DNA of 64,000 nt from contig JAFXSQ010000036.1 of NCBI GenBank assembly GCA_017525525.1, positions 1 through 64,000 of the forward strand. Reading direction: 5' to 3'. The DNA comes from Lachnospiraceae bacterium (lineage in GTDB: Bacteria; Bacillota; Clostridia; Lachnospirales; Lachnospiraceae). Every line of letters begins with the position of its first letter. Position 1 is the first letter of the stretch. This document shows positions 1-9,600 of the stretch, in pieces. A program made the translations under genes and the position numbers. Under the pieces are notes generated by a model. The model saw only the letters and a list, made by a program, of their open reading frames with translations. It did no database searches and was not told the DNA's origin.

Positions 1-156
1 ATCAGTCTTTTTTGCGGACGCGAGGTCCAAGAAAGGAAGCCGACATACCTATTGCTCCATCATTATACAGCTTAAGCAACAAGATGGATAATTCCTTACT
101 GGCTGTAAGGGATATTAACCATAAATATATTGTAGTAGAAAAAGGAGAAAAAAATA

Positions 157-1755
157 ATGACGAAAAGCTCGAAAAAGGCAATCAAAACAGCACTTACCGT
201 AAGCGCGGTATTAATGCTTGGTTTGATTACAGCTTGTGGAGGAAAAGAAGGGACAACCGAAACAACTGCTGCTATAACTGAGGTACAGGATGCGACGGTT
301 GAAAGTACTACAGCAGTTACGGAAGAGATATCCGAAGTGATAATCGATGAAACAACGGAAGTGACAAAATCGGATTATGAAAAGCTCTATGAATACCTGA
401 CCTGCGAGTTAATTCCTATGTACGGAATCTATGATCCGGCACAGCCGGTAGTAGAGGCCGATCCTATGGCAGCTGATAATGCAAAACGCTATTCGTATAC
501 ATACAACAAAGATACGAAAAAACTCGATTTGAACATAGAAGAAAATGTTGCAGATTCAGCAGTAAGACAGCCGAATCTTGAAGGTGTATATTATGCGACG
601 ATAGAGGATCTGGATCAGGATGGAACTGACGAAATGTTTGTGGTGTATGGTTCGGGTGGAATAAACTCAACTGCAAGTATTACTGCGGAAGAAGATAAAA
701 ACAAGGTGACCGCGGCTATATACAGATATCATAGGGAAACAGACCAGGTCTTGCCTGAAGCGGAAAAGAGCATTGCTTATGGTGATAAAAAAATAGGAGA
801 CCTCACATTATTTTATGACAAGTGGATTGTGTACGAGATGTATGTATCCGTTATTGATGGAAAAAAATATCTTATAATAGATAATCCGAGTAGGCATAAT
901 GATATATCCGGAAGAGAGATGATTGTCAAGATATCCATGACGGATTTATCTGATATATCATACTTGTCAAAAGAATGGGACGTTCAAAAGTATAATTCTG
1001 ATGATATATTTATTCGAGAATTAACCTGTTCAGATGGAAGTGTTGCTGAGGAACGACGTCCGTATAATGCAAGCGAAAACTCTCAGTTACTCAGGGATGA
1101 GAAAGGGTATACTAATGAAAGCTCGCAACAGATCTTTTCAGATCTGGGTGGTATTGTGAATGATTTCCAGATTTGGTATCTCTTTGAAAATGATTCGATG
1201 TCAGACCCTGATGCGGATGAGAATTCGCAAGAGAATGGGGTTGAAGGAAAGTCTGATGCAGAAGTACTTGACATGCTAGATGGTAAAAAATATGAGCGTT
1301 GTTTAGGACAGGTGGGATTATCGGAGCTGACTTTTTCAAAGAGCGGATCTGAGTATGTAATCTCTGTTACAAAGGGAGACAGGAACGGTCCAGGGGGTGT
1401 TGATAAGGGTTTAGCTACTGCAAGTATAACCGGACTGAAGCAGATAGATGAATATACATATTCATTTGACACTAAGGATACCAAGGATGAATACTCAGCT
1501 CACGATGAATTAACAGAAAACGGGTTGACAATCCATTATCTCGAGATAGCCGACTGGATAGATGGAACGTGGAACATATATGTGCCCGGAACACCGGTAT
1601 CGATGATTCCTGCGCCGCTTTGGACCGGATGGCACAAGGATGATGCCGGTACTGCTCGTATGCTTGAACAATGGCAGGAAAACGGGGTGACGAAATGCTA
1701 TGTATTGTATCACCCGGATGAATGGGAAGAGGCTGCCTATGTGGAGTCGGAGTAG
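157..1755 (+). CDS. Secreted lipoprotein of unknown function (532 aa)
   Basis: The N-terminus is a classic lipoprotein signal: lysines at residues 3-10, a hydrophobic stretch, then a LITAC lipobox with Cys27. The protein should therefore be lipidated and held on the outer face of the membrane. Residues about 30-70 are Thr/Glu-rich and look like a linker. Near residue 150 an acidic DLDQDGTDE stretch resembles the Ca-binding loops seen in many clostridial surface proteins. I recognise no catalytic domain. The start is supported by an AAAAAGGAG site just upstream. The gene stands alone and is followed by a bidirectional terminator. Substrate binding or cell-surface stress sensing would be guesses; the function is unknown. 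Confidence 0.8.
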   Translation: MTKSSKKAIKTALTVSAVLMLGLITACGGKEGTTETTAAITEVQDATVESTTAVTEEISEVIIDETTEVTKSDYEKLYEYLTCELIPMYGIYDPAQPVVEADPMAADNAKRYSYTYNKDTKKLDLNIEENVADSAVRQPNLEGVYYATIEDLDQDGTDEMFVVYGSGGINSTASITAEEDKNKVTAAIYRYHRETDQVLPEAEKSIAYGDKKIGDLTLFYDKWIVYEMYVSVIDGKKYLIIDNPSRHNDISGREMIVKISMTDLSDISYLSKEWDVQKYNSDDIFIRELTCSDGSVAEERRPYNASENSQLLRDEKGYTNESSQQIFSDLGGIVNDFQIWYLFENDSMSDPDADENSQENGVEGKSDAEVLDMLDGKKYERCLGQVGLSELTFSKSGSEYVISVTKGDRNGPGGVDKGLATASITGLKQIDEYTYSFDTKDTKDEYSAHDELTENGLTIHYLEIADWIDGTWNIYVPGTPVSMIPAPLWTGWHKDDAGTARMLEQWQENGVTKCYVLYHPDEWEEAAYVESE

Positions 1756-1824
1756 TCAATTTATACTGAAAAAGAAGCAGACGGCGGAGATGATCGAGTC
1801 TGTTAAGATAAGCTGATGACAACG

Positions 1825-1880
1825 AAAAAACACTTCCGGATACCCTCTATTTTGCAGAGGATATCAAGAAGTGTTTTTTG
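1825..1880. terminator. Bidirectional intrinsic terminator
   Basis: An A-run precedes and a T-run follows a long stem: CACTTC...GGATA pairs with TATC...GAAGTG around a loop near 1850. It sits between the convergent lipoprotein gene (+) and the SprT-like gene (-), so it can serve both. Confidence 0.8.
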
Positions 1881-1942
1881 TTACTCTATGCTATTCGGGC
1901 TGTGCGGCCACTGCGTGAGTTCTTTGCGATACGGCAGGAGTC

Positions 1943-2518
1943 TTATGCTGCCTGCTTCTTGCAGTTTTTTTCTACCCAGTCAAGGGTCAGCTCTTTTTTG
2001 CCGACGTCGGGGAAGTTAACCGTTATTCTGCGGTTAATAGACTCTCCCGTGATAGCTTCGATTGTTCCGATTCCGAACCGGGGGTGCTTGATGCAGTCTC
2101 CTGTGCGATATGCGTCGAAACGCTCTGAGAGTTCTGCTTCCTGAGAGTGCTTTTCCTGATAATACTTGGCCCTTATTCCGCTGTTGCACCTCACCGGGAT
2201 GGCTCCGACGCAGCGGCAGCAGTATTTCCATGTGATTCCGTGGCTCTGGCGAGGTCCGTGCAGACCGTAAAGCATATGATCCATGTAGTGAGCGTATTCG
2301 TGCCGAATTGTTTCAAGAGCTTCTTCTGCGGGCCATTCCGGATCTGAGAAATAGTGGGTTGAAAAAACAAAGCACTCTCTTGAAGGAGAATAGGCTCCGA
2401 GCCTACGAATGCTGTTGTCGAATGTAATGCGCAGATCAGCGCCGTTGAGTTCAGTCTTCTCGTCGAGCTTTGCGAGTTCCTTGCGGATTGATTCTTCGTT
2501 CCATATAATATTACCCAT
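1943..2518 (-). CDS. SprT-like zinc metalloprotease with a PcrA/UvrD-type C-terminal tail
   Basis: Residues 73-77 are HEYAH, a zinc-protease HExxH motif, with a likely third ligand His94 and Cys100, Cys103 and Cys111 nearby, as in the SprT/Spartan fold. That family acts on DNA-protein crosslinks or chromatin-associated proteins. From about residue 137 the sequence changes to a GDCIKHPRFGIGTI...F.DVGKKELTL pattern. This matches the small C-terminal (Tudor-like) domain of PcrA/UvrD helicases, which binds RNA polymerase. I chose the ATG at 2518: the GTG at 2527 lies only two bases from the AAAGGA site, while the ATG is about 11 away. The domain match is by eye; the protease call is firm and the tail call is good. 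Confidence 0.8.
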   Translation of the reverse strand: MGNIIWNEESIRKELAKLDEKTELNGADLRITFDNSIRRLGAYSPSRECFVFSTHYFSDPEWPAEEALETIRHEYAHYMDHMLYGLHGPRQSHGITWKYCCRCVGAIPVRCNSGIRAKYYQEKHSQEAELSERFDAYRTGDCIKHPRFGIGTIEAITGESINRRITVNFPDVGKKELTLDWVEKNCKKQAA

Positions 2519-2791
2519 AGTACGCACCGTCCTTTCTCATGAAAAAACACTTTGTCTCTGAGTTGAGGCTTCATTATAAAAAAATGCGCAAGAATTGTAA
2601 ATAGAATTTTCCGACAAAATGAAGTTTTTTTACCGACTGATAGTTTATTTACAGCTTTGCCCGAATTGCATTTGCCTTTATAAGATTTATATACGAAAAA
2701 AGGGCTGTGAAAGCAATATTTGAAAAGGTTCGACAGATAGTATTGTATGTAAATGTTGAAGAAGTAGTGTAAAAGAAATGGAGGGATTAAT

Positions 2792-3364
2792 ATGCTTAAT
2801 TCTATTTTTTGCACCATGTTCGATATGACAAGAGGGGATAGTGTACTCTTTATCCCGTCCTGGCCACACGGCGATGAGGGCTTAAGGGATGATACCGTGT
2901 ATAAGTGCGTTATGAATTACGACAATTTGCTGGCAGAGGGCCTCGAGTATGATTTTGACATGCTCCTCGCAGGACTTAATTTTCTCGGAAAGTACTATAA
3001 GGATCACGAGTTCGGAATCAGACCCTCCGATGAGTATATCGAGGGCCAGGGGCTAATTTATGATGAAGAAGAATCGCTTCTCTGGATTTGGGAGACTTTC
3101 ATCAATGATTTCGTGAATGATGAGAATGACATTGAGGGAACATACAGGGCCGCAGAGAAGAAGGTCGGAGAGGGCGTGGCTGCGTACCAGGTTTTGATAC
3201 GCGCAAGAAGGCTTTGCAGGCTCATTTCACTCGGTGCTCCCGAGATAATCCTGAAGGCGGAGCGCGATATACTTACTCAGGCGTACTTCCTCCATGAGTT
3301 CGCCGAGTCGATGGAGGAGCTTCCACGTACTGAGGTGGATGAGAAGGATATTGTAGTTTTTTGA
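2792..3364 (+). CDS. Conserved-looking hypothetical protein (190 aa)
   Basis: I do not recognise this protein. It is acidic, lacks a signal peptide or membrane segment, and is mostly predicted-helical in the C-terminal half (residues about 115-175). It carries many Trp/Tyr/Phe residues in the N-terminal half. An AATGGAGGG ribosome site lies seven bases before the ATG. A TTGAAA with TTGTAT 17 bases later (2720-2748) could be its promoter. It is a single-gene unit: the upstream SprT-like gene is divergent and a hairpin terminator follows. Confidence 0.75.
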   Translation: MLNSIFCTMFDMTRGDSVLFIPSWPHGDEGLRDDTVYKCVMNYDNLLAEGLEYDFDMLLAGLNFLGKYYKDHEFGIRPSDEYIEGQGLIYDEEESLLWIWETFINDFVNDENDIEGTYRAAEKKVGEGVAAYQVLIRARRLCRLISLGAPEIILKAERDILTQAYFLHEFAESMEELPRTEVDEKDIVVF

Positions 3365-3376
3365 TCTTCGAACAAT

Positions 3377-3424
3377 ACCGTCTGTAGGCAGGGTGTTGTA
3401 TATTCGGTCTGCAGGCGGTTTTTG
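3377..3424 (+). terminator. Intrinsic terminator
   Basis: ACCGTCTGTAG pairs (with G-U pairs) with CTGCAGGCGGT, followed by a short T-run. It lies 13 bases after the stop of the 190-residue gene. Confidence 0.65.
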
Positions 3425-3446
3425 TGTATAAAAAAGGAGGTATTCT

Positions 3447-4250
3447 ATGTTTAACCGGTTAAGGTCATCGTGTAATTATATAAAGAAGCACCTCACAGAG
3501 GACTTTAGGGATAATACGTATCATTCGATAGGTGTAGCTACATCTGTTATCAGTCTCGTAACCACTATAATATCCGGATTAACCGGGATTATTTTGTATT
3601 ACGTCCAGGAAGCAGGTAACAAGGACAGCATGTGGACGAATATAAAGAATGACGGGCTTTTACTTGGATTTACAGAATCCTTTGAAGCCGGTTCGGTAAC
3701 TTACATGCGAGAAGGACTGCTGATGATCCTTGTCCTTGCTCTTGCATTTGTGCAAATAGTTATGTCTGTTCTGTCTAAAAAGAATGCTGAAGCAAAAGCG
3801 ATAAAAATAACAAAAGCGATGTTTAATTCGCTGTTGCTTGTATTGGCTCAATGGGCTGTCATGCCGCTTGCGATGATAATCATAGAGAATGTGCTCAGCA
3901 TACTTCAAGGGCTCCTACTGATTATTGTTATACATTTTGTGGTTTATATTATCACCGATGCCGATTATTCAACTTCCAGTTCAGGGGCAAGCTCACATTC
4001 GCATTCAGGTTTTAGTATTGGATCACACTCCGGTGGTTCGCATGATCCTGCTAAGGAACGGGAAATGAAGGAAAGGCAGAAGAGAGAGAAAAAGATAAAT
4101 CAGTTAGAGGATGAATTGAAAGAAAAGAAAATTGCCTTGGCAGCGTACAACAGAGGTGAAACCGCTAATTATTTGGGAGTTGATCCGAAATCGATGTCTA
4201 TCAAGATACAGGATATAGAAAGTAAAATTGAAAACTTGAAAAATAGTTAA
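3447..4250 (+). CDS. Membrane protein with Ser/His-rich linker and C-terminal coiled coil (267 aa)
   Basis: Three or four hydrophobic segments are visible: residues about 30-55, 90-112, 125-145 and 150-168. A low-complexity Ser/His/Gly stretch follows at about 178-200. The final 60 residues are highly charged, with heptad-like Leu/Ile spacing expected for a coiled coil. The His-rich linker might bind metal, but that is inference. An AAAAAGGAGG site lies six bases before the start. No family is recognised. It is followed by a palindromic element and then the three-gene cassette. Confidence 0.75.
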   Translation: MFNRLRSSCNYIKKHLTEDFRDNTYHSIGVATSVISLVTTIISGLTGIILYYVQEAGNKDSMWTNIKNDGLLLGFTESFEAGSVTYMREGLLMILVLALAFVQIVMSVLSKKNAEAKAIKITKAMFNSLLLVLAQWAVMPLAMIIIENVLSILQGLLLIIVIHFVVYIITDADYSTSSSGASSHSHSGFSIGSHSGGSHDPAKEREMKERQKREKKINQLEDELKEKKIALAAYNRGETANYLGVDPKSMSIKIQDIESKIENLKNS

Positions 4251-4307
4251 TAAAACAAAAAGAAAGAGACATCGTAGATAATCGAGGCTATTATGATTTG
4301 AAATAAC

Positions 4308-4356
4308 ATTTGCGCTACCTGCATATGAAGTGTTAAAATGCGGGTAGTGCATTTTT
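4308..4356. promoter_or_regulatory. Palindromic element with embedded promoter-like motifs, copy 1
   Basis: The arms GCGCTACCTGCA (4312-4323) and TGCGGGTAGTGC (4339-4350) flank a 15-base centre containing TGTTAAAAT, an extended -10 match. A TTGCGC hexamer lies 18 bases upstream in the left arm. A T-run follows, so it could also act as a terminator for the upstream gene. Related copies are at 6605-6652 and 14393-14438. Each lies 35-55 bases before a start codon. Confidence 0.55.
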
Positions 4357-4403
4357 GTTGGTAGTGTTAAAAAAACATATTTGTCAAATATGGGGCTTAT
4401 GGA

Positions 4404-4856
4404 ATGATAAATATAATTACCAAAAGTGAACAGCAAACAACAATCGGAGATGTTGAGTCCTTCTTTGATTATAAGATATCTGCGGAAACGCTTGATGAGT
4501 ACGACATTGAGATAATGAAGAAGGTTGACAATGCCGAACTGATTGACAAGAAACTCGGGACGATAAAGACACCGTTTGGAGTAACGGACATTACTCATTT
4601 GTCTACGGGCTGTAAGACCGTGCTTTGCTACAGTTATCTTTTCAAGGAAGGGCAGAAGGACATCATAATAGATGTAACCGAGTGCGGATACAACGCGTTG
4701 GATGTGCTGTTTGAGTATGTGGACAGAATGAAGGACGATAAATCAGTTTTTCTGTTAAGGCATAAACAGGGACTTACAAAGTGTAAGGACAGAGACTATA
4801 AGATTAATGGAACACCGGAACGCAATCTTAACAAAGGGGTAGTTTTATATGGTTAG
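4404..4856 (+). CDS. DUF4869-like protein, first gene of a three-gene cassette
   Basis: This 150-residue soluble protein has a layout I associate with DUF4869: an early FFDY stretch, a central KKVDNAEL segment, a STGCKTVL turn, an Asp/Cys segment (VTECGYN) and a late LLRH. Function of that family is not known. The next gene starts inside its last codons (8-base overlap), so the two are almost certainly co-translated. The palindromic promoter-like element ends about 48 bases upstream. The family assignment is from memory of the pattern and needs a profile search. Confidence 0.55.
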   Translation: MINIITKSEQQTTIGDVESFFDYKISAETLDEYDIEIMKKVDNAELIDKKLGTIKTPFGVTDITHLSTGCKTVLCYSYLFKEGQKDIIIDVTECGYNALDVLFEYVDRMKDDKSVFLLRHKQGLTKCKDRDYKINGTPERNLNKGVVLYG

Positions 4857-5301
4857 TGCATACTCGGCGAATGTGCTTGATATTGTATTTCAAAACAGAA
4901 TACATTTTCATCTGGAGCTTCGCGGAAGGATTACGCAGGTTTACGGTGAAAGCGCAACAGGGAAAAGCCTGTTGGGGTATGTGATAAGGGCAACCGAAAA
5001 GTATAACAGAGGAAACCCTGATGTGGAGTATGATGTATCCAAAGTTCTATATATAGATTCTCTGGAAGAAATGAACAAAATAAAGAATCGTTCCGGAGAT
5101 TTGATCATCATTGACAGAGGGGACGCTTTCCTGACTGATGAACAGGTAAACATGATACGAGAAGATAAGAACAACACATATTTGGTTATATCGAGGAGAA
5201 TTTTAGATCTTGGGATATCCCCAAACTATTATGCGGAATTCGTTGAGTGTGACGGTAGAGTAGAGCTAAGGTATAAATACAGCGTGGAGGGTTGGAATTA
5301 G
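4849..5301 (+). CDS. Small P-loop protein, second gene of the cassette
   Basis: Residues about 32-42 (GESATGKSLL) form a Walker A motif, and LIIIDRGDAF near residue 85 looks like Walker B with its Asp. At 150 residues it is too short for a full AAA+ or ABC ATPase: the sensor and lid regions are absent. It resembles only the nucleotide-binding core. It overlaps the first gene by 8 bases and the third gene's GTG by one, so the three form one translational unit. ATP or GTP binding is well supported; what it does is unknown. Confidence 0.7.
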   Translation: MVSAYSANVLDIVFQNRIHFHLELRGRITQVYGESATGKSLLGYVIRATEKYNRGNPDVEYDVSKVLYIDSLEEMNKIKNRSGDLIIIDRGDAFLTDEQVNMIREDKNNTYLVISRRILDLGISPNYYAEFVECDGRVELRYKYSVEGWN

Positions 5302-5996
5302 TGACATACATTATCTGTGAAGGGCCTGAAAATAGTGCGGAAGGACAGTTTGTAAAAGCATATATTACCGAGAGAGTATTAGGTGAGGTAAGTTGCATAT
5401 TTTCGGGTGGCAACAGGAATATTATGAAAAGTGTCTATAGTATTCCGAAAGATTTGAATGAACATGATAGTGTAATCCTGTTTTTTGACAGTGTTGAGAC
5501 CATAGGCGGAAGAGCAGTAATAGATATACTTGATGACATATCTGAGATATGCAATGCGAGCGGGATCAACTTTCGATATACAACTTATTACTGCTTTGAG
5601 GAAATATTCTTATCATACGCAGGCGTTGTTGATCTACTTTCGCTTGACGAAGAGTTACATAGGGAACTCCTGCGCATTCAGGATTTGCTTCGTTCCGGAA
5701 AGAACTACTATGATGTCTTGGCAAGAGAAATATGGAGCAATCTCATCGAAGATGAGAACTGTTATTGCAACAGAGAGCACTTTTCATTTGTCTTGATCAA
5801 TCAGCTGATGAAACCGTTCAGGCACAGATTTCAAATTGAAAAAGGTAGTATGGGAAAATGCTGGACATGTGGATGTGCAGAATTAGAGGCAGAGAATACC
5901 TACTATTGTCCGACATGCAGATACCGGATGAAGGATTGTGAGTTTGGCGATAAGCTTAGAGATATAGAGGAAAACTCGGTGTTTGCAATTGCATAA
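5301..5996 (+). CDS. Zinc-ribbon protein of unknown function, third gene of the cassette
   Basis: The last 50 residues hold CWTCGC and YYCPTC, two CxxC knuckles of a zinc ribbon. The N-terminus has CEGPENSAEGQF and, near residue 55, an FFDSVE segment; this loosely recalls Toprim or DUF4435-type folds (E-G then D), but too weakly to assign. I place the start at GTG 5301, ten bases from a GGAGG. The TTG at 5292 is only two bases from it. The GTG overlaps the previous stop (TAGTG), typical of translational coupling. Confidence 0.65.
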   Translation: MTYIICEGPENSAEGQFVKAYITERVLGEVSCIFSGGNRNIMKSVYSIPKDLNEHDSVILFFDSVETIGGRAVIDILDDISEICNASGINFRYTTYYCFEEIFLSYAGVVDLLSLDEELHRELLRIQDLLRSGKNYYDVLAREIWSNLIEDENCYCNREHFSFVLINQLMKPFRHRFQIEKGSMGKCWTCGCAELEAENTYYCPTCRYRMKDCEFGDKLRDIEENSVFAIA

Positions 5997-6235
5997 TCCG
6001 GTAAAAAGAAGTGTTTGAAGGTAGACGTGAAGGTGCTTTTTGAGGGGATGGTGTGAAAAATTATATTTTTCTCATTTTCCTGAATTGTAAATGTAAATTC
6101 GGTATGTAAGTTTAAATTCTACATCCCCCTTAAAAACACTGTTATTTTATAATATGTAGTGTCTTTATTTGAAAATGTGTGGTAGAATGAACCCATATTT
6201 GCGGTAAACTTTCATTTTCAGGGTATGGCAAACAA

Positions 6236-6547
6236 GCCTATAGAAATTGGGTGTGAAAAGGTAAACGCTGGCTTGATTATGTGAAGAACAACGCTATAAC
6301 CGGAAAGCCTGCGAATGGCTACAGGATGGAGGCTGTGCGCATTAAGCTTACAGGTGATGTGTCCAAGACTTACAATGTGTACTACCAGACCTATGTTCAG
6401 AAGTTCGGTTGGCTCGGCTGGGCGAAGAACGATGCGATATCAGGCTCACTTGGCTACGGCTACAGAGTGGAAGGAATCAAGATTAAGCTTGTTAAGAAAA
6501 CAGCAACTCAGCCCACAAGCTCAAAGCCTGCATATAAGAAGAAGTAA
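6236..6547 (+). pseudogene. Remnant of a ChW-repeat surface protein
   Basis: Read in one frame the stretch encodes YRNWV, a TGA stop at 6254-6256, then KGKRWLDYVKNN and two ChW-type units (YRMEAVRIKL, YQTYVQKFGWLGW, YRVEGIKIKL). ChW repeats have conserved Gly-Trp pairs and occur in secreted clostridial proteins. There is no signal peptide and no good ribosome site before the first in-frame GTG (6281). It looks like the 3' end of a decayed relative of the large ChW gene just downstream. The Ser/Lys tail may be the original C-terminus. Confidence 0.7.
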
Positions 6548-6561
6548 GGGATAATATGTGA

Positions 6562-6596
6562 AGGCTCCTCTGTCAAAAGGCAGGGGAGTCCTTTTT
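6562..6596 (+). terminator. Intrinsic terminator after the ChW remnant
   Basis: GGCTCCTCTG pairs with CAGGGGAGTCC, followed by TTTTT. It lies 15 bases past the remnant's stop, showing that the upstream gene once formed its own unit. Confidence 0.75.
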
Positions 6597-6604
6597 ACGA
6601 AACT

Positions 6605-6652
6605 GTTTGTGCTACCCGCAGTAAAGGTGCTAAAATGCGGGTAGTGCTTTTT
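6605..6652. promoter_or_regulatory. Palindromic element with embedded promoter-like motifs, copy 2
   Basis: GCTACCCGCA (6611-6620) and TGCGGGTAGTGC (6636-6647) flank a centre holding TGCTAAAAT, with TTGTGC 18 bases upstream of the TAAAAT. An ordinary terminator already lies at 6562-6596, so a second terminator here would be redundant. That favours a promoter or operator role for the ChW gene starting at 6690. Confidence 0.55.
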
Positions 6653-6689
6653 TATCCATTTTGCCGTTTGGAACGAAAGGATGACACTC

Positions 6690-9600
6690 ATGAAGAATAA
6701 CCAAAGCTTAAAAAGAATAATAGTAATGGCGGTCCTGTTTGTATTTGTGCTTAACGAGGTGTTATCCGGAACCGGACGGATTGCTTTGGCTGATGGATAT
6801 GTCAGTACGGTATTCACGGTAGAACTAAGAGATGGAGACGGGAAAAATACCAGCAGAAAGATTTGGTTGAGTGATGCTTATGACAGATATCCTATTGGCG
6901 CATATAACAACTTTTTTATGGTTACTGACGGATGTTTGGTGAATGGGTATGTAATTCCGCACATCATTATCGTAAAGCATAATGAGTACAGGTCTGATGG
7001 AGAAGAGGTATTCTATGACTGTATCAAAGATGAGAAGTTTATAAAGGAGAATTTTACGATTACCGGCGATTTGAAGGTGAATAAGCGCGGAGAAGACTAT
7101 CATATTATCGTCGAAGGAAAGAATTCTTTCAAGGGAGAAAAATCTGATGAGTTCTATGATGTGTATGGTTATGATTTGCCGGTTACGGCGAAGATAAATA
7201 CAGCGTCATTATACAAAAATAAGGATTCGGCGGGTAAAGTTACCTGGTATGACACGGATAACATAAGCGGATTAAATCCGCAGATTACAGTTACAAAAAA
7301 AGATTCCGGTTATAGCTTTGACGCTCAAAAAGATGTCATTTGGTACTATATAAAGAAAGGTACGACAGGCTATAATCAATTATCGGAAAAATACAGTGAA
7401 TTAGGGAACTATATTAAAAAATATGGCTTTGACAGACTGACTTATAAACCGGAGGATGAATTAAAGAGTATAACAACCACCAAAAAACCCACAGCAGTGG
7501 GAGAATACTGGGCTATTGCTGTCTTAAAAGGCGACAACACCCATGAGCCTAAGATTCTCACGGCGGAATTCAAGATAGTCAAGCCGGTGGTGAAGGAGCA
7601 GGTCTACATTGTTCCGGATGCAGGGCAGGGGAAGACCTACGGAACGCCGGATACGGACATAACCTACAAGGTGTATAAGGATGCAAACCTGACGACACTA
7701 AATAAGAGCAGGACCTGGAAGAATGACAGGCTGCTTTCAAGAGAGGGCTACGGTACCGTAAAGGGGGAAAATGCCGGAGAAAAGAAGATCATACTTAATC
7801 CGGACATATCTAAGGAGCTTACCGATAAGTATGTGTTCAATCTCGTGAAGCCAAAAAGCGACGATATGCCTACTTATGAGATAAGGAAGAAGGAAATCAA
7901 TTTTAGCTCCATGGTTAAGTTCTTTGAGACGGACGACCCTGAGACTGATCCGGCGAAGAAGAAGGTCAAAACCAATACGGGTGGAATGATTCCCTTTGAC
8001 TATGAGTGCAATAAGGCGGATTTCGACAGTTTTACACCACCGTTTATGGTCGAAGATACCATATCTGTGCTGAAGCTGAAGTCTGACGGAACACCGGTTG
8101 ATAAGGTGGACGGTCGTGCGGTATATGTAAAGGAAAAGTGCATCTTAGGCGCGTTCGGTACCGGTGTTAAGGGCAGCAGCAAGGAGATTACATTAACCAA
8201 AAATGAACATGATAAGTCGGCGCAGCAGATAGCCTTAGGTTTTAAGGCTGCGTCGAGCGGAAACTATAAAGGGGAACACTGGTTTAATGTCGGAGTGTAT
8301 TTCTCGGACGGTGATCTCTACAATATGAGCAATGCTGAAGTTACTTTGAAGGAGTCTTCATTCGAGTACGATGGAAGCCTCTTTGTTCCGCAGGTAGAAA
8401 ATGTAACGCTTGGCGAAAAGAAGCTGACCTTTGAAGATTATAAGACTTATGTTGAGGCAGGGACAGCGGCCTGGAAATATGCCATACGTCTTGTCGGGCG
8501 CGGAGATTATACCGGGGAAAAGAAGATCTATTATACCGTTGAGAGAAGAGATATATACTTGTGTGCAGTTGACACGATAGGCATAAAAGCATGGACCGGT
8601 TCGCCTGTTGAACCGGATCTGACGATAAAGGACGGTGATAAGCTTCTGTACGAGGGTACGGATTACACGCTTTCGTACAGTGATAATGTCGAGCCGGGCA
8701 AGGCTACGGTTATCGTAACGGGCAAGGGCAATTACAAAGGTTCATTTACGAGAACGTTTGAGATAAAGAAAGCTACACTGAAGTACAGAGCATATGTTCA
8801 GAAGCATAACTGGATGGACTGGTCGACTGCGGCAATCGGGACTGCGGTGAATACCACCGACTTTGCGGGTACCACCGACAACCTCCGTATGGAGACAATA
8901 CAGATGCAGTTGTCAGGCGTAAAGGGAGCTGTCAAGTACCGTGCGTATTGCGCAAAGAAGGGCTGGACACAGTGGGCGACTACGGCGGACACGAGTACAT
9001 ATGCGGGAACCAAGGGCGAGTCCCGGAGGGTGGAGATGATCCAGCTTTCAGCAAAGGGAGAGGTTGCGGATCTCTATGATATGTACTACAGGACGTATTG
9101 CGAGAAGTTCGGCTGGCTCGGATGGGCGGCAAATAACCAAAAGTCGGGTTCGGCAGGTTACGCAAGAAAGCTCGAAGCCTTCCAGGTGCAGTTCGTGGCT
9201 AAGGGGGAGGAGTTCGACACAGGGGCGCAGAAAGCATTCTATGACAGGACGAGAGACGGGGATGTGCAGATTCAGGCCCGGGCTGAAAATGTGGCTGCTA
9301 AACAACCGTATGAACTCTATTATTTAGGCATAGCTGAGATAATCCTTAAGGAGGCTTCACCGGTGTTTGACGGCCGTGTGTTTGTGCCGGAGGTAGACAG
9401 GGTGCTTTATAACGGACAGACCGTGCCGGAGAACGACTATGAATACACTGTCAAGACCGGCAATTACCCGGGACAATACAGTGTGACTATTGACGGATGC
9501 GGCAGGTATATAGGGCAAAAGACAGTAAGCTTTACGATAGAACAGCGTCCGGTAACGGCAGATATGTTCTCGGTTAAGGATATCGAGTATAACGGTAATA

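Noticed and set aside
4849-5301. The small P-loop protein as a full AAA+ or ABC ATPase
   Set aside because: Only Walker A and a possible Walker B are present in 150 residues; no ABC signature, sensor motifs or lid domain are seen.
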